In this document: piece by piece, positions 59,943 to 64,000 of the stretch
Numbering within the stretch: the first letter of the stretch is position 1
How the letters are laid out: every line of letters starts with the position of its first letter
Assembly: GCA_034638255.1 (NCBI GenBank)
Contig: JAWPGT010000011.1
Location: forward strand, 1-64,000
Length of the DNA stretch: 64,000 nt
Direction: 5' to 3'
Source: Coprinus comatus
Taxonomy: Eukaryota > Basidiomycota > Agaricomycetes > Agaricales > Agaricaceae
Program-made: the position numbers and the translations under genes
Notes under the pieces: generated by a model
Database searches by the model: none
Told to the model about the DNA's origin: nothing
What the model saw: only the letters and a program-made list of their open reading frames with translations

Positions 59943-61409
59943 TCAGCGTTTAATAGGCGGCTGTCCGCTGGGCGACTTCCACGAGCCTCCGAGAGCTCCC
60001 ATTGCAAAGCTGCTGAAAGTTGCACTAGCACTGCCTGGTTGGTCTGCTCCAACTGGGAACCCACTCAACCTCCCTGAGTTAGGAAGGCCGCCTGCACTCA
60101 TGGGTGCTTGGAACGAAGAGCGGAAACCAGTGGTAGGCATCGACGAGATGTTGAGGAACTTGTTTGGTTGGGGTCTATCTTCTGTATTGTACTGCAAATA
60201 TGGGAATTAATACGGCGGCCTAAGGGAAAATAAATAAAAATTCGAGAAAATCACCTGGAACTCAAAGCCAATTTGGTCAGAATCAGTAAGATCCAACAAT
60301 TTGATCATCTTCTTCCCAATTCCATTCAACTTCTCCACGTCATCCTTACCCCTCGTCCATAGTTGGATCCTATCGACTTTTGTTCTCAAGCTGACAACGG
60401 CACCGCATATCTCATCCTCATCCTCTAAAGATTCTCCAACCAGTGCCATTGCCAAATAACTCCAGCATCGATCCAGTAGCTCTGGGTTATTCTTCATCGT
60501 TAGAACCCATTTGCCTCCATTGGCGTTGGCAGGATCTTCCCACATGGGTTTTATTCCAGATTTGAAGAGGTGATAGTTCGAATTCTTTTCTAGCTTTGAA
60601 GGAGGTTTGAGCCAGTTATAGTAGCGACAGAAAGCCTCAACCGTGTTGAATTCGCCGATGACAGTGAGTCCGGCTTCATAATCTTGCATATCAGGGGGAT
60701 GACCAGAATCTGGGGCAGCAGACGGGGGCGCTGAGGCAGGTGTGAATGGGACTTTACTCTTGCTGTCATGGTATATTGTCCTAAGGGGAGATAATCAAAG
60801 TCAGGGTTGTGGTCCCTGAATGACGCAATATACGAGGGGGACATACCAGGTGAACTGGAGAGGATGCTCTGGAGCCCTCATCTGCACACCAGGAGTCTTC
60901 GGATCCTCAATCATAGGAGCCTCAGGTGGTTTTGCGGACCCGTCAATGCTGAGCTGACGTGCCTTGACGAGGCGTGCAGTGATGGCGTCAAGAGAGGGGA
61001 TGTTCTTATACCCAACCTTAACAGGCCTCTTCTCAGTAGCACCCGTTTCTTGATTGAGCCTCTCCAGTTTCTCAGACGTGAGTCCATCACCGCTGTTTGT
61101 TACACCGTCTGAATGAGGAGGAGTGGTCGACAGGGCTGATGGTGAAGTGGAGCGGGTGTTGGGTGCGTTAACTGCGGTAGAATCTGTGGTGGATGCTGTT
61201 GTTGCAACAGATACACTTGATCCAGTGCGTAGAGCATGGGCTGCAAGGCGAGGACGTGGCAAAGATGAACTGACGCCCGACTGTTCTTTCGACTGAGCGT
61301 TGAGGCCGATACGGGCAACGAGCTTCTCTAGAGGTGGTAGACGACCTGCACCAATGGACTTGGTTATGTGTTCCGTATTCTTGGTAGATGTCCCATCGGT
61401 GGAGGTCAT
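59943..61409 (-). CDS. eIF4E-family cap-binding protein (4EHP-like)
   Basis: Cytoplasmic mRNA cap-binding protein. Starts MTSTDGTSTKNTEHITKSIG at 61409. A disordered Ser/Thr/Pro-rich N-terminus of about 170 residues runs into HPLQFTW, then (after an intron) TIYHDSKSKVPF. The core follows: IGEFNTVEAFCRYYNWLKPPSKL, NYHLFKSGIKPMWEDPANANGGKWVLTM (with the cap-stacking WED), LDRCWSYLAMALVGESLEDEDEICGAVVSLR and DRIQLWTRGKD. The NYHLFK...IKPMWEDPANANGGKW stretch is closest in my memory to class II eIF4E/4EHP. A last exon adds a Gly/Ser-rich tail ending SGQPPIKR. The Trp usual in VEDFW is Cys here. Both tails are longer than in canonical eIF4E. Confidence 0.88.
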
Positions 61410-63539
61410 CGTGGTGGAGGTTGAAGGTAGACCACAGAAATCACATCACATGCGCTTATGAGTGATGAAACAGTTTCATTGATCCCAAAACATACACAGC
61501 ATCAAATGCATCACATATTCTACTAATCGTCATTAACCGTTCCGTGCTCTTGACCAACATACCCACATTTTATAAACACCGTATATGGGTGGGCTGGCGC
61601 CTTCCAGAGTTGGGTGGATTGTTTGTTATCTTATCACAGTGGGCTTTGAACATTAATCAAAAAATTTTTTGAACAACTCTTTCTAATCGCATGACATGCG
61701 GCGCGGACTTGCATTTGAACGTTGAACATACACTGTCCTGAACTTTTCAGATATACTCAGAATCCACAATCGTGATCTAGTGCTGCCACCGGCACACTTG
61801 GACAACATAGCCCAGCGCCTTATTAATAAGGGTTTCTACCAAATATTGCAATTGCTAAACCAGACACCTCGGCCTGACCTGATTTAAAGGAAGCTGCCAA
61901 AGCTATAGACATTTCCTAAAACATGGGAAATGTACTTCTCAAGAGAACTTAGAGCTATGTGAATCATTTCCTATCCTGTGACAATGATGATAACTAGCTC
62001 AAAATATCTCTTGAGCTATCCCGAGTCTCTGCTTTCTATCCTGTATCTTCACGACATTTTTAGACATACTATATAACAGTAGATTAGTACACCCCTTAAC
62101 ATTCTAGCTGATGGATGTGCTATATTAATAGGGACTTGTGGTGAATACCAAACCTTCCCTAGCGAAGAGAAACTCAACAAAAGATGTCATAAAAATAATA
62201 AGTACGGCAAATAAATATTAAAAATAAGTTCGGCTCTCAATCTGCTTCCTCCGAGAGCCTCGTAGTATCTCCTGCTTTTCCCTTCTTCACATCCTGCTTA
62301 CCTATCCTCCTCCTTCCATTTCCCCCTCCGGAACCTTGCGATGACCCTTTCTCAGAGATTCGAAAAAGAACAGGATCATGATGCTTCAGGCTATCTATCA
62401 ACTATGTATTCGAGCGCGTTCTAGTATGAACTTGAATTGTCCTACTGTCTCCATACGTGGTGTTTCAGGAAGTTGTGTTGACCAAGGCTTGGTCTATTAT
62501 CAGTGTTGAGATTTCTCGTGGTAACTGACAAAAACTTAAAACCCCACTTTTCGAAACGCCAGTTGCTGGTGGTCACTTCAGAGGATGTCCATGATCAAGT
62601 GGATCTTTACTATCTGTGTAGCAACTTTTGAATTCTTGGGAGATCATTTAGTAACACCCCGGGTATGTCTGTCACCAATGACTGACAGAATTCACATACC
62701 CTCAATACTATATTTAAGTTTCACTGACAGGTATGTTATTGGTTGGGCTGCGGGGCATTTTTGGACAATGAAGCGGACACCTGGCTGACATGAATGAAAG
62801 TGACATCGATTAACCGAAAGATAAAATGGGTTTGACGGTGGACTGAATGGAAATGATCAATGACACCGGTTGGCTAGTGACTTGTTGTGAGTTTCATGCA
62901 TCGGAGGCACATGTGTGAGTACGACTACACCGAAATAACTCATTAGCCGTTGAATCGAATATAAGGCTGTTACAGCATCGGGTATATGATCACTTTGCAA
63001 TTTTTGGAGATTACTTGGAGTCTACTTGACGCCAGAAAAAGCTAGTAGTAGAAAGCCAAGCAGCCATGGATATCAAGATCAAGATGGAATGTCGCTCAAC
63101 GAATCGAGAGGTGATGAACTTGCCTTTTCTTGTTGTTGCGTTCTCGGGGACCTCAAATACAGGAGACCCATGGACCACTAAATATATACCAGTAAATTCG
63201 GGGTCCCCTTCGTGTGCCCACGGAATGATGATACTCGTTGTAGCATCAGGTGTTGGAAATAATCAATAGTATCTACATCAAATATATACTTTGCATCAGT
63301 CAGTATTTCAATACAATACTTGCTCAGGTACTTGCTCATCCACCTGTGCAGTATAATTATTCTCCTTTCTCCTCAAGATCCGATCATGTATTACGTCGAA
63401 TATAGATGCTCGACATAGTATAAGTATTCGAGCAAACGACTTGTCACCTGGCATTCCCTCCTAAACCAGCTTCTCTCTCCGCCTTCTCTCTCTATCACCT
63501 TTTCCCTCTATCTCTTGTGTGTTAAGACAGTTTGATACA
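61410..63539. other. 2.1-kb gene-free interval
   Basis: Holds the promoter of the eIF4E-like gene and of the aldo-keto reductase. No coding frame with family features. A CT-rich leader (63466-63520) precedes the reductase. Open frames at 62585-62788 and 63066-63269 look random. Confidence 0.5.
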
Positions 63540-64000
63540 ATGACTCAAGCACTCCAACCAATTCCAAAACGTACCTTCGAAAAGGACCAGGTGTCTTCCG
63601 TCGGTCTTGGACTCATGGGTCTATCCTCTTTCTACGGAACGATTGACTCGGATGAAGAAAGATTCAAGGTAACTTTAACCCCTGAGCAATCGATTCTTCG
63701 TACTAATACTCGTCTTGATTCTCTTACAGTTACTAGATGCTGCTTACGAGGCTGGCTGTACCTTCTGGGATACCGCCGATGTATATGGCGATTCTGAAGA
63801 CCTTTTGGGAAAATGGTATGATACCAAAACCTAAGGCATTACGCATGGGATTATATCTAAGTTAACATAACTTACATAGGTTTAAACGTACAGGAAAAAG
63901 ATCCGAGATCTTCCTTTCCTCTAAGTGTGGTGTCACTCTTGGAAGGGCCGCTGAAGAGAGCCGTGGTCCTGATGGTTCACCTGAATATATCAAAGCTGCT
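63540..64000 (+). CDS. Aldo-keto reductase, 5' part (cut by window end)
   Basis: NADPH-dependent reductase of the yakC/AKR13-like group. Starts MTQALQPIPKRTFEKDQVSSVGLGLMGLSSFYG at 63540. After an intron: LLDAAYEAGCTFWDTADVYGDSEDLLGKW (catalytic Asp and Tyr of the family in DTADVYG), then another intron and FKRTGKRSEIFLSSKCGV, which starts the Lys motif region. Reading frame and introns (63669-63728 and about 63816-63880) are sound. The catalytic Lys is in LSSKCG; the His lies beyond the window. Complete in the genome as far as can be seen. Confidence 0.85.

Overview
The window looks like nuclear DNA of a basidiomycete fungus. Genes lie on both strands and are cut by many short introns (about 45-110 nt, nearly all GT...AG). 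Two families present are typical of basidiomycetes: FunK1-type protein kinases and a DUF6533 seven-helix membrane protein. The CPSF160, eIF4E-like and low-complexity proteins suggest Tremellomycetes, but that is inference from family resemblance and no search was run.

Layout. Positions 1-16.2 kb are a rearranged accessory block built from FunK1 kinase copies and a RECQ1-like helicase. A large imperfect inverted repeat (1-2508 against 4526-7470) carries two dead kinase 3' halves and parts of a 2,002-bp DNA transposon. A decayed helicase fragment lies in the spacer. The kinase in the right arm can be followed through three pieces (9361 down to 4426). It was broken by the transposon (TA target duplication) and by a solo LTR (5-bp duplication). 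An intact helicase gene (9478-13193) and an intact kinase (13573-16214) follow on the same strand. Inside the transposon is a tandem array of 91-nt exon-like units, each bounded by good splice signals.

From 16.5 to 42.3 kb is mostly housekeeping DNA: a Ser/Pro-rich protein with repeated basic RRNS motifs, CPSF160 (CFT1), a broken glutathione transferase, a DUF4048 gene with several frame breaks, a mitochondrial ornithine-type carrier, a sphingoid-base phosphate phosphatase, and a USF-like bHLH factor with a very long loop. From 42.3 to 53.0 kb I find no supportable gene. From 53.0 kb to the end come a RUS1/DUF647 protein, a Mutator-like non-autonomous element with a perfect 9-bp target duplication, the DUF6533 protein, a damaged short-chain dehydrogenase, an eIF4E/4EHP-like protein, and the start of an aldo-keto reductase cut by the window edge.

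The housekeeping genes act in unrelated pathways (mRNA 3' processing, translation, sphingolipid and arginine metabolism), and I see no metabolic cluster. The 5' block is one system in an evolutionary sense: kinase and helicase copies, transposons and gene-conversion-like exchange at one unstable locus.
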